Positions 1 to 7,367 of a stretch of DNA of 64,000 nt are shown piece after piece. The notes under the pieces were generated by a model. That model saw only the letters and a program-made list of their open reading frames with translations. It made no database searches and was not told the origin of the DNA. Origin of the DNA: Fusicatenibacter saccharivorans (GTDB taxonomy: Bacteria > Bacillota > Clostridia > Lachnospirales > Lachnospiraceae); contig NZ_JADNOP010000008.1 of assembly GCF_015557635.1 (NCBI RefSeq), forward strand, positions 1-64,000, read 5' to 3'. The stretch's first letter is position 1; each line of letters starts with the position of its first letter. Made by a program: the position numbers and the translations under genes.

Positions 1-71
1 CCTCGATAGCTCAATGGTAGAGCATTCGGCTGTTAACCGAAGGGTTGTTGGTTCGAGCCCAACTCGGGGAG
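1..71 (+). tRNA. tRNA-Asn (GTT), first base outside window
   Basis: Cloverleaf with anticodon GTT in the loop CTGTTAACC and T-arm GGTTCGAGCC. The 3' acceptor strand TCGGGGA (64-70) pairs with the 5' strand whose first T would lie just before base 1, so the gene is cut by one base at the window edge. Discriminator G71. First of five tRNAs in one cluster. Confidence 0.95.
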
Positions 72-125
72 TGAATGCGACCTGTAAGAGTTTCTTACAG
101 GTCAGTTCTTTCAAAAAGTAAATAT

Positions 126-197
126 GGCTCCGTGGTCAAGCGGTTAAGACATCGCCCTTTCACGGCGGTAACACGGGTTCGATTCCCGTCGGAGTCA
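126..197 (+). tRNA. tRNA-Glu (TTC)
   Basis: Acceptor strands GGCTCCG (126-132) and CGGAGTC (190-196) pair. The anticodon loop CCTTTCACG contains TTC and the T-arm reads GGTTCGATTCC. CCA is not encoded. Confidence 0.96.
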
Positions 198-223
198 CTG
201 AATATAAAATATTTGTTATGTAT

Positions 224-296
224 GCCGATGTGGCTCAATTGGCAGAGCAGCTGATTTGTAATCAGCAGGTTATCGGTTCGAGTCCGATCATCGGCT
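224..296 (+). tRNA. tRNA-Thr (TGT)
   Basis: Acceptor strands GCCGATG (224-230) and CATCGGC (289-295) pair. The anticodon stem CTGAT/ATCAG encloses TGT, and the T-arm is GGTTCGAGTCC. It reads ACA-type threonine codons. Confidence 0.96.
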
Positions 297-300
297 CTTT

Positions 301-374
301 GGACCTTTAGCTCAGTTGGTTAGAGCAACCGGCTCATAACCGGTCGGTCCCGGGTTCGAGTCCCTGAAGGTCCA
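301..374 (+). tRNA. tRNA-Met (CAT)
   Basis: Acceptor strands GGACCTT (301-307) and AAGGTCC (367-373) pair perfectly. The anticodon stem CCGG(C)/(A)CCGG encloses CAT. The paired first acceptor base argues for an elongator tRNA rather than the initiator. A CAT tRNA could also be tRNA-Ile with lysidine, but the overall sequence resembles clostridial elongator Met. Confidence 0.9.
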
Positions 375-408
375 CTTTAGTTCCATATTTTATATTCTGT
401 ATATGTCT

Positions 409-482
409 GGCCCGGTGGCTCAGCTGGTTAGAGCGCCGCCCTGTCACGGCGGAGGTCGTCGGTTCGATCCCGATCCGGGTCG
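409..482 (+). tRNA. tRNA-Asp (GTC)
   Basis: Acceptor strands GGCCCGG (409-415) and CCGGGTC (475-481) pair with one G-U. The anticodon loop CTGTCAC contains GTC. Last tRNA of the cluster, followed directly by a terminator. Confidence 0.96.
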
Positions 483-486
483 CTTT

Positions 487-513
487 AAAAAGTCTGCGGA
501 AGCAGGCTTTTTT
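487..513 (+). terminator. Terminator of the tRNA cluster
   Basis: Stem GTCTGC (492-497) and GCAGGC (502-507) with loop GGAA is followed by a run of T. It sits 5 bases after tRNA-Asp. Confidence 0.85.
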
Positions 514-540
514 CGTGTATAAAATTTCTTCCAGCTATAA

Positions 541-598
541 AAGATGCCGTGTTCCAGACATAGAAAAAAGTCTGAAAGACGGCATCTTGCTTAACAGA
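541..598 (-). terminator. Terminator of the flavodoxin-like gene
   Basis: Arms AAGATGCCGT (541-550) and ACGGCATCTT (589-598) pair perfectly, with an inner CAGAC/GTCTG pair. Read on the minus strand it lies just after the stop codon of the 603-1220 gene and ends in CTTTTAT. Confidence 0.6.
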
Positions 599-602
599 TA
601 AA

Positions 603-1220
603 TTAACGGATAAAGTTTGTGCCGACGCGCGGTTCCTTTTCCGGAAGACCAAAGGATTCTTTTCCGAGCTGGATGCTCTTCATCAGAAAACTCATATTCC
701 GTGCAAGGGTACGCATGATCTGCAGGCCTTCGAGATCTTGCTGTGCCTCGTCCGCATTATTTCCATGGATACTGTTCCAATACTGGCCGGAAGCAACCGG
801 CATGCCGGAGATGGTGAAGTATTTGTTCAGCTCATCAAAGGTAGCGGAAAGACCGCCGCGGCGTGCAGAGACAACCGAAGCGCCGACTTTCATGGTCTTG
901 TCAAAGTGTGTGCTGTAGAACAGCCGGTCAAGAAAAGCAATAAGTGTTGCATTTGCAGATGCATAATAAACCGGACTTCCGACAACAAGGCCGTCAGCCT
1001 CTTCAAATTTCGGGGCAACCTCATTTACCATATCGGAAAAAGCACATTTTCCGAGCTTGGAACAGGCACCGCAGGCAACACAGCCGCGGATATCTTTATT
1101 TCCGATATGTACGATTTCCGCCTCAATACCATTTTCTGTAAAGACTTTTTCCATTTCGTGCAGGGCAGTATAAGTGCTGCCTTTTGCGTGAGGACTTCCG
1201 TTGATTAATAATACTTTCAT
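603..1220 (-). CDS. Flavodoxin-fold NAD(P)H-dependent oxidoreductase with an Isf-like cysteine motif
   Basis: A 205-residue protein of the NADPH-dependent FMN reductase/flavodoxin-like family. It opens with the FMN phosphate-binding segment MKVLLINGSPHAKGST and continues with the second flavin loop GSPVYYASANA. A compact cluster of cysteines, C47-x2-C50-x2-C53-x5-C59, matches the pattern that binds a 4Fe-4S cluster in archaeal iron-sulfur flavoproteins (Isf), so it may be a small iron-sulfur flavoprotein passing electrons from ferredoxin. I start it at the ATG at 1220 because AGAGAGG lies just upstream; a longer reading frame to 1340 has a poor N-terminus. The substrate is unknown. It is divergent from the rhamnosidase. 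Confidence 0.85.
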   Translation of the reverse strand: MKVLLINGSPHAKGSTYTALHEMEKVFTENGIEAEIVHIGNKDIRGCVACGACSKLGKCAFSDMVNEVAPKFEEADGLVVGSPVYYASANATLIAFLDRLFYSTHFDKTMKVGASVVSARRGGLSATFDELNKYFTISGMPVASGQYWNSIHGNNADEAQQDLEGLQIMRTLARNMSFLMKSIQLGKESFGLPEKEPRVGTNFIR

Positions 1221-1306
1221 TTGATGGTACCTCTCTTTCGTAATTTTCTTTATTATAACACCGGAAAAGATGCAAATAAAGACGCTTTTTTGGGCAAAAA
1301 CTGATC

Positions 1307-1336
1307 TTAACAGAAATAGCTGCTGGACGGTATAAT
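1307..1336 (+). promoter_or_regulatory. Sigma-A type promoter for the GH78 gene
   Basis: TTAACA at 1307-1312 and TATAAT at 1331-1336 are separated by 18 bases, 44 bases before the chosen start codon. Confidence 0.7.
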
Positions 1337-1379
1337 ACAATCAGCAAAGAAGGCAAAACTTGCAATGGGAGGTTACCAA

Positions 1380-4300
1380 ATGAAGATAGAGAGAATTCTG
1401 ATTGAAGATCAGATGGCACCGATCGGGCTGGATGAGAAAAAACCGGCATTTTCCTGGCTGCTGACGGCAGAAGAAGGAGAACAGAATCTGATGCAGAGCG
1501 CATGCCGGATCGTTGTGCGCACCGGAGAAGATACTGTGTGGGACAGCGGAAAAATGGAAACCGGCGTATCAACAGGGATTGGTTATGAAGGAGAAGCACT
1601 GCAGCCCTGTACCAAATATGAGGTAAAAGCAGAGGTGTGGGATAACCACGGCGGAAAAGCAGAAGCAGAAAGTTCCTTCGAGACAGGCCTTATGGATTCT
1701 TTGTATGCAGCATGGGAGGGAGCTGAGTGGATCGGCGCACCGCATGCGACGGTATGCGCGGAAAACCGCGGTGTTTTTACGATCGAGAGTGAATTTTGGA
1801 TGGAAGGCGGGAAGGGAGAAGCGGGTATCGTCTTTGGAGCCAATGACTTCCGTCTGAACGATCATACGAAAAATGAGCTTGGCATGGAAGGGGAGAACTA
1901 TATCCGTTATGCTGTGTGCCTTGAGGATGGAGATGCACGCCTCGAAATTTACCGCGTGGGCTATGCGCCGGAGGATACAGCGGAAAAACCGTTTGCCGTT
2001 ACGAAACTGGTCAACTGGAAAGAGAAAACGCAGGAAATCCTGACACCAGAGAATGCCGATGCCTTTCATAAGCTGACCGTAGAGGTTGACGGCAATGTGG
2101 CATACGCCTATGTCGACGGCATTCTCGTGGATGCAATTGAAGAGCATGGATTTTTTGGAACGAAAGTATCAGGCCGCCAGCTGAATCCGAGAGGAAATAA
2201 CGATGTGCTGCCGTATCCGAGACTGAATGAGATCGGATTTTATGCAGGAAAAGGGACGACAGGATATTTTAAGAATCTGACTGTAAGAAACGTAAGAAAA
2301 CCATCCGCGGAAATTATTCGTGAGACGCCGGAAGGACGGCTGGATGGGGGAAAAAGTATCTTTGCGGATCAGATTCCGGTGGAAAACGGATACTTTAAAG
2401 TAGAAGACAGCCAGATTACGGCAGATCCGTCCCATCATTCAATTCCAATGCTGCGGTCGTGTATTTCCTGCCAGAAAGAGAAAAAACTGGCATCGGCACG
2501 CCTTTATATTACTGCGCGCGGTATCTACGACTGCCGGATCAACGGACAGGAGATCACGAAAGATCTGCTGCGTCCGGGTCTGACACAGTATGACCACAGA
2601 ATGAACTATCAGACATACGATATCACAGGGCTGATGAAACCGGGCCGAAACGGAATCGGCGTGACGCTGGCATCGGGCTGGTGGAGCGAGGCACAGACCT
2701 TTGTGGTGAAGAACTTCAATTACTTTGGAGACAAGGAGAGTCTGCTTGCCAAGGTTGTCATGAAGTACGAGGACGGCAGCCGCGAGGTCTTTGGAACAAA
2801 TACCGAGGATTGGAAGTATTTCGGAGAAGGTCCTTACCTGTTTTCCAGCTACTTTGCCGGAGAGCAGTACGATGCGCGCCGGGCAGAGGTTTACGAAACT
2901 TATTCTCTGCCGGAGTTTGATGACAGCACCTGGGAAAAGCCAGTTGTTGTGGATACCGTCATGATCGAAGAGTTCTGCACGATGCCGGGCTTTGGACGGT
3001 CCTGGCCGGCGGTTCATGAGCAGAAGCCGGAATATATCGGTGAGTACGATGCGCCAGTGCGGATTGTGGACCAGAGAACGGCAAAGACAAGAAAAGAGCT
3101 GTTCCCGGGTGTGTATCTCTACGATCTGGAACAGGAGATGGCTGGTGTACCGCGGATTACACTGCATGAGAAGGCGGGCACAAAGATCATCATCCGCTAT
3201 GCGGAGGTGCTTTATCCGGATCTGCCGGAGTATGCCGGAAAAGAAGGCACGATGATGCTGGAAAATTACCGGGATGCGACGAGTACGGATGTTTATATCT
3301 GCCGCGGCGGGGAAGAGGTGTTCCAGCCGAAGTTTACCTTCCACGGCTACCGCTATATTGAGATCAGCGGTGTGGAGCATGCGCCGGAGCTGGAAGAAGT
3401 AGAGAGTCTTCAGTATTCTTCTGTGACGGAATTCCATGGAAGCCTTACGAGTAGCCATAAACTGCTGAACCGGTTTGCCGAGAATGTTTCCTGGTCACAG
3501 AAATGCAACTTTATCAACATTCCGACCGACTGCCCGCAGAGAAATGAGCGCATGGGCTGGGCGGGCGATACGCATATTTTCTGCCATACGGCGCTCAACA
3601 ACAGCAGCCTGAAGAAATTCTATGAGCGGAACCTGCAGGCGATGTGTGATCTGCAGACACCGGAAGGCCAGTACCCGGAGATTGCACCGGTGGGCGGCGG
3701 ATTCGGCGGCATTACGTATGAGTGTGCGAGTATTTTTATGGCGTGGGAACTGTATGAGCAGTATGGGGATATCCGCACACTGGAGAAATTTTATCCTGGC
3801 ATGCAGAAATATATGGACTATATGAAGGATAAGGGTCTGCCGGGAACGAAGGTAAATCCGGCGATCGGACCGCTTGGCGACTGGCTGGCACCGGAAGAGA
3901 CGGATCTGCTGCTTTTATGGAATGCATTCTATTATAAAGAAGCCGATCTGATGAGCCGGATTGCCGGTGCGCTCGGAAGAACAGAGGAGCAGCATCAGTA
4001 TGAGGCGCTTGCTGCGAAGGTGAAGAAATTCTGGAATGAGACATTTGTACTTCCGGATTCCGGAAAGACCTGCAATGCGGACGGAACGCTGTGTGATACG
4101 CAGTGCTCGTATGCAATTGCACTGTCTTATGGTGTGGCAGAAGACAGAAAGAGAATAGGAGAGCATCTGATCCGAAAGACGAGAGCGATCGGCCATACGG
4201 TCGGAACGGGATTCTTTGGAACGGGTATTCTGAACCAGATGCTGACCGAGCAGGGCGCTGTGGAGGATGCCTGGAAGATGATGCTGCAGACGGCATTCCC

Positions 4301-4712
4301 GTCGTGGCTGTATCCGGTGACCCAGGGAGCGACGACGATCTGGGAGCACTGGGATTCCTACACGAAGGAAAAAGGCTTCGGCGGACAGAATGCGATGAAC
4401 TCGTTCAATCATTATTCTCTCGGAAGCGTTCTTTCCTGGCTGTATCACACGGGACTTGGTATCCAGAGAGACGAGACAAAACCGGGTTATCAGCACATTC
4501 TGCTGAAACCGCAGCCGGGCCCGCTCGAGTTTATGAAAGGTTCCGTAGACAGCCCGTACGGCGTGATTTCTGCCGGATGGGAGCGGAAAGGTGACAAAAT
4601 AGAGTATCAGGTTACGATTCCGGTCAATACAACGGCAACCCTGTTTAAAAACACGCAGGATCCGGCGGATACCGTGGAACTGGGAAGCGGAACGTATACT
4701 TTTATGCTGTAA
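1380..4712 (+). CDS. Alpha-L-rhamnosidase, GH78
   Basis: A 1110-residue enzyme expected to remove terminal alpha-L-rhamnose from plant flavonoid glycosides or pectin fragments. The (alpha/alpha)6-barrel signature D717-CPQRNERMGWAGD is the GH78 hallmark and carries acidic residues of the active site. The N-terminal beta domain (about 5-105), a middle beta-sandwich (about 350-540) and a C-terminal beta domain fit the family order. Residues about 125-305 form an extra jelly-roll, LamG-like segment inside the N-terminal half. No signal peptide is visible, so it is probably cytoplasmic. The start is the ATG at 1380, 7 bases after GGGAGG; the ATG at 1365 is part of that ribosome site. Confidence 0.93.
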   Translation: MKIERILIEDQMAPIGLDEKKPAFSWLLTAEEGEQNLMQSACRIVVRTGEDTVWDSGKMETGVSTGIGYEGEALQPCTKYEVKAEVWDNHGGKAEAESSFETGLMDSLYAAWEGAEWIGAPHATVCAENRGVFTIESEFWMEGGKGEAGIVFGANDFRLNDHTKNELGMEGENYIRYAVCLEDGDARLEIYRVGYAPEDTAEKPFAVTKLVNWKEKTQEILTPENADAFHKLTVEVDGNVAYAYVDGILVDAIEEHGFFGTKVSGRQLNPRGNNDVLPYPRLNEIGFYAGKGTTGYFKNLTVRNVRKPSAEIIRETPEGRLDGGKSIFADQIPVENGYFKVEDSQITADPSHHSIPMLRSCISCQKEKKLASARLYITARGIYDCRINGQEITKDLLRPGLTQYDHRMNYQTYDITGLMKPGRNGIGVTLASGWWSEAQTFVVKNFNYFGDKESLLAKVVMKYEDGSREVFGTNTEDWKYFGEGPYLFSSYFAGEQYDARRAEVYETYSLPEFDDSTWEKPVVVDTVMIEEFCTMPGFGRSWPAVHEQKPEYIGEYDAPVRIVDQRTAKTRKELFPGVYLYDLEQEMAGVPRITLHEKAGTKIIIRYAEVLYPDLPEYAGKEGTMMLENYRDATSTDVYICRGGEEVFQPKFTFHGYRYIEISGVEHAPELEEVESLQYSSVTEFHGSLTSSHKLLNRFAENVSWSQKCNFINIPTDCPQRNERMGWAGDTHIFCHTALNNSSLKKFYERNLQAMCDLQTPEGQYPEIAPVGGGFGGITYECASIFMAWELYEQYGDIRTLEKFYPGMQKYMDYMKDKGLPGTKVNPAIGPLGDWLAPEETDLLLLWNAFYYKEADLMSRIAGALGRTEEQHQYEALAAKVKKFWNETFVLPDSGKTCNADGTLCDTQCSYAIALSYGVAEDRKRIGEHLIRKTRAIGHTVGTGFFGTGILNQMLTEQGAVEDAWKMMLQTAFPSWLYPVTQGATTIWEHWDSYTKEKGFGGQNAMNSFNHYSLGSVLSWLYHTGLGIQRDETKPGYQHILLKPQPGPLEFMKGSVDSPYGVISAGWERKGDKIEYQVTIPVNTTATLFKNTQDPADTVELGSGTYTFML

Positions 4713-4768
4713 AAAGAAAACCCGAAAGGCTCCGGCAAAGAAATGGGAGACTTTCGGGCGGAAAGAGA

Positions 4769-4809
4769 AACGCTGTCGGAGAGAAGAGAACTCCGGCAGC
4801 GTTTTCTTT
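4769..4809. terminator. Bidirectional terminator between GH78 and DtxR genes
   Basis: AACGCTGTCGGAG (4769-4781) pairs with CTCCGGCAGCGTT (4791-4803) with one G-U, then TTCTTT. It separates two convergent genes. A second stem, CCCGAAAG (4721-4728) with CTTTCGGG (4751-4758), lies just before it. Confidence 0.8.
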
Positions 4810-4816
4810 GTCATGT

Positions 4817-5194
4817 TTATTTTTCGGCAGTCATGTGCAGATGACGTTTGATCGCTTCAAAGCTTTCCTGGCTGATGACATGCTCGATGCGGCAGGCATC
4901 TTCCGTGGCGGTCTGCTCATCAACACCAAGGCTCATCAGGCCGCGGGAGAGGAGCTGGTGGCGCTCATAGATCATCTCTGCGATCGCGCGTCCGCTGTCG
5001 GTCAGGTAGATGTAGCCTTCCGGCGTTACGCGGATCTGCTCTTTTTCTCTTAAGTTTTTCATGGCAACGCTGACACTTGATTTTTTAAAGCCAAGTTCTT
5101 CTGCAATATCAACACCGCGTACAACGGGTTTTTTCTGACTTAAGACTAAAATGGTTTCCAAATAATTTTCTGCGGATTCGTTCGTTTTCAGCAA
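4817..5194 (-). CDS. DtxR/MntR-family metal-dependent repressor
   Basis: A 125-residue regulator. The N-terminal winged helix (SAENYLETILVLSQ... VDIAEELGFKKSSVSVAMKNL, about residues 5-65) is followed by a dimerisation and metal-binding domain with the family pattern LLSRGLMSLGVDEQTATEDACRIEHVIS (shown here as its usual run, about 80-110); H, E, C and D/E side chains there are the usual Mn/Fe ligands. There is no SH3 domain, as in short MntR forms. The chosen start is TTG at 5194, six bases after GAGGTG; a GTG at 5203 has no ribosome site of its own. An AT-rich stretch upstream (5228-5250) could be its operator. It probably controls Mn or Fe uptake or export, but no transporter is adjacent. 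Confidence 0.88.
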   Translation of the reverse strand: MLKTNESAENYLETILVLSQKKPVVRGVDIAEELGFKKSSVSVAMKNLREKEQIRVTPEGYIYLTDSGRAIAEMIYERHQLLSRGLMSLGVDEQTATEDACRIEHVISQESFEAIKRHLHMTAEK

Positions 5195-5442
5195 GATGTT
5201 CACCTCGTTTTTCTAAATAGCTGAAGATTCATAAATATATATACATATAGAATAGCATATTTTTCGGAATAGGGCAATGATGGTTTTTGATGGTTTTTCT
5301 TAATTTCAGAAAAGTTGTAAGATTTCAGAAAAAAAAGACAATGAGGATAGAAGAAGAAAAGCAAGATAAAAGATGACAGGGGGCAAAAAGAGAGGTAAAA
5401 TAGGAAAAAACAATGAAATTTAGATGGAGGTTAGAACATACC

Positions 5443-6621
5443 ATGGAACAGGTGATAAAGAAAAGACTGCAGCAGGTGATGGATGCGTCTGTTGCAAAAG
5501 GAGAGACACCGGGCTGTCTTCTGATGGTGATCAAAGACGGAGAGGAGCAGGTTTATCTGGAGAGCGGATATGCGGATATCGAAGCAAAAAAGCCGGTTTC
5601 CCGCGATAATATTTTCCGCCTCTACTCCATGAGCAAGCCGATTACCGCGACGGCCATGATGATTCTGGTAGAGCGCGGAATCGTCGATCTGGCGGATCCG
5701 GTCAGCAAGTATCTGCCGGGCTTCCGGAACCCGGTTGTATGTACAGCGGATGGGAAGATAGAAAAAGCGGAGCGGGAGATCCTTCTGGAGGATATTATGA
5801 ATATGACATCCGGGCTGACGTACGGCGGAACGGATGAGACGGGACGGCAGACCGATGCACTTTTTCAGGAGGTGATCCACGGACTTAAGGAAGAAAACGG
5901 CGGAACGATCAGTACAGTAGAATTTGCAAACCGTCTTGGAAAAGTCCCGCTTCTGTATCAGCCGGGCCAGTCCTGGAGTTATGGAACGTCGGCGGATGTC
6001 GTAGGTGCGGTGATTGAGGTGGCAAGCGGCATGCGCTTTGGGGATTTTCTGAAAAAAGAAATTTTCGAGCCGCTCGGCATGAACGATACCGATTTCTGGG
6101 TTCCGGCAGAAAAGCAGGATCGTCTGGCGAAGGTGTATGACTGCAGGGAGGGACAGCCGTCCGTCCGTTATCTGGACAATAACCTTGGCATTCAGAACGA
6201 TATGGCGTACCGCCCGGCATATGAGGCAGGCGGAGCAGGCCTTGCATCTACCATCGACGATTATGCGAAATTTACGCAGATGCTGCTGAACGGCGGCACC
6301 TACAACGGTGTACAGATTCTCCGTCCGGCGACGGTAAAATTTCTGGGAGGCCACACATTAAGCGCGGTACAGCAGGCAGGCTTTGATAACTGGATCGGTC
6401 TGGAAGGATTTTCCTACGGAAATCTGATGCGTGTTCTGGTAGATCCGACGCGTGCGGTAACGCTGGGAAGCAAGGGTGAGTTCGGCTGGGACGGCTGGCT
6501 TGGATGCTACATGGAAGTCGTGCCGGAGCAGAATATGACATTTCTGATGATGACCCAGAAAAAAGATGCCGGAACGTACACCCTGTCCCGGAAGATCCGA
6601 AATATTATTTTCAGCGAATAA
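5443..6621 (+). CDS. Serine beta-lactamase-like hydrolase (EstB/PBP4* group)
   Basis: A 392-residue protein of the beta-lactamase-related (class C, PF00144) family, which covers esterases, D-amino-acid peptidases and class C beta-lactamases. The nucleophile motif is S62-M-S-K65, within LYSMSKPITAT. The tyrosine motif is in WSYGTSADVVG and the third box is near the C-terminus (KGEFGWDGWLG). It has no signal peptide or membrane anchor, which favours a cytoplasmic esterase over a resistance enzyme. GGAGG lies 12 bases before the ATG at 5443; an ATG at 5413 is an alternative start adding ten basic residues. Substrate unknown. Confidence 0.85.
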   Translation: MEQVIKKRLQQVMDASVAKGETPGCLLMVIKDGEEQVYLESGYADIEAKKPVSRDNIFRLYSMSKPITATAMMILVERGIVDLADPVSKYLPGFRNPVVCTADGKIEKAEREILLEDIMNMTSGLTYGGTDETGRQTDALFQEVIHGLKEENGGTISTVEFANRLGKVPLLYQPGQSWSYGTSADVVGAVIEVASGMRFGDFLKKEIFEPLGMNDTDFWVPAEKQDRLAKVYDCREGQPSVRYLDNNLGIQNDMAYRPAYEAGGAGLASTIDDYAKFTQMLLNGGTYNGVQILRPATVKFLGGHTLSAVQQAGFDNWIGLEGFSYGNLMRVLVDPTRAVTLGSKGEFGWDGWLGCYMEVVPEQNMTFLMMTQKKDAGTYTLSRKIRNIIFSE

Positions 6622-6953
6622 CTTTTCATGAGAGTGATTCTCAAGTAAGGCCTTCCGGCCCGTCAGATCAGACGAAAAAAGTGCCGGAAAAGAAACAACT
6701 TAACGAATCAGACGGAACATATGAGCAAATTGCTGTAAAACTACGTCGAATTTTGTCTAAAACGGATATTTGCAGTGAGACAGATGTATGCTATTTTAGT
6801 GTCAGTCGAAAATGAAGGCGATTTCATTACTACTTTCAGAAAAAACAGCAAAAAAGGGATATCGTGTAAGTTTTTGACCGATTTTGAAGGAAATAAAAGA
6901 AAGAATTCAAAATCATGAAAAGAAGACTAAAAAGCAGAAAGGATGCAGAAAAT
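6622..6953. other. Intergenic region with no recognised gene
   Basis: About 330 bases between the serine hydrolase and the HPr-like gene. I see short frames only, none with a ribosome site, a small stem at GAGAGTGATTCTC near 6630, and no convincing terminator or promoter. Confidence 0.5.
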
Positions 6954-7181
6954 ATGATTTCGTTACCGTTAAAGTTTGATGAAGTAGAGAGTGTAGAAGA
7001 ATTTGTAAATATGGTGAAACGCCTGGATTACGACGTTGACGTAAAAATAGGACGATGCGTCTTTGATGCGAAATCCCTGATGAGTGTCCTGATGATCGCC
7101 GGAAACCCGGATGCGGTTGTGGAAGCCCATACGAACGATATCGAAGCATTTAAAAAGAAATTTAAGGATTACCTTCAGTAA
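6954..7181 (+). CDS. HPr-like protein lacking the phosphorylatable histidine
   Basis: A 75-residue protein. The segment VFDAKSLMSVLMIAGNPDAVVEAHTND aligns in pattern with the AKS(I/L)MG region of the PTS phosphocarrier HPr, and the length is right. The N-terminal GLHARPA loop carrying the catalytic histidine is replaced by LKFDEVESVEEFVNMV, so it cannot take phosphate as HPr does. It may be a regulatory relative, in the sense that Crh is, or a structural homologue. I chose the ATG at 6954, ten bases after AAAGGA; 6915 would add 13 mostly basic residues. Confidence 0.65.
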   Translation: MISLPLKFDEVESVEEFVNMVKRLDYDVDVKIGRCVFDAKSLMSVLMIAGNPDAVVEAHTNDIEAFKKKFKDYLQ

Positions 7182-7208
7182 GAAAAAAAGTCGGAAAGGC
7201 ACTGTGTG

Positions 7209-7230
7209 TAAGACGCATGGTGTCTTTTTT
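7209..7230 (+). terminator. Short terminator after the HPr-like gene
   Basis: AAGAC (7210-7214) pairs with GTCTT (7222-7226) and is followed by T residues. The stem is short. Confidence 0.5.
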
Positions 7231-7367
7231 GATGCACGAAAAAGCGGGTGAAGTATCTTGCCGGGGAGACGTGTGCATGGTAAAATAAAGTCTATTGGGA
7301 TGGAAATAAGAGAATCAAAAGAACGGGCTGATGTAGAAGAAGTTTTTCGTAAAAAAGGAGGCACAAA

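Noticed and set aside
5443-6621. Antibiotic-inactivating class C beta-lactamase
   Set aside because: It lacks an export signal and the gene context of a resistance enzyme; an esterase or peptidase-like role is more likely.
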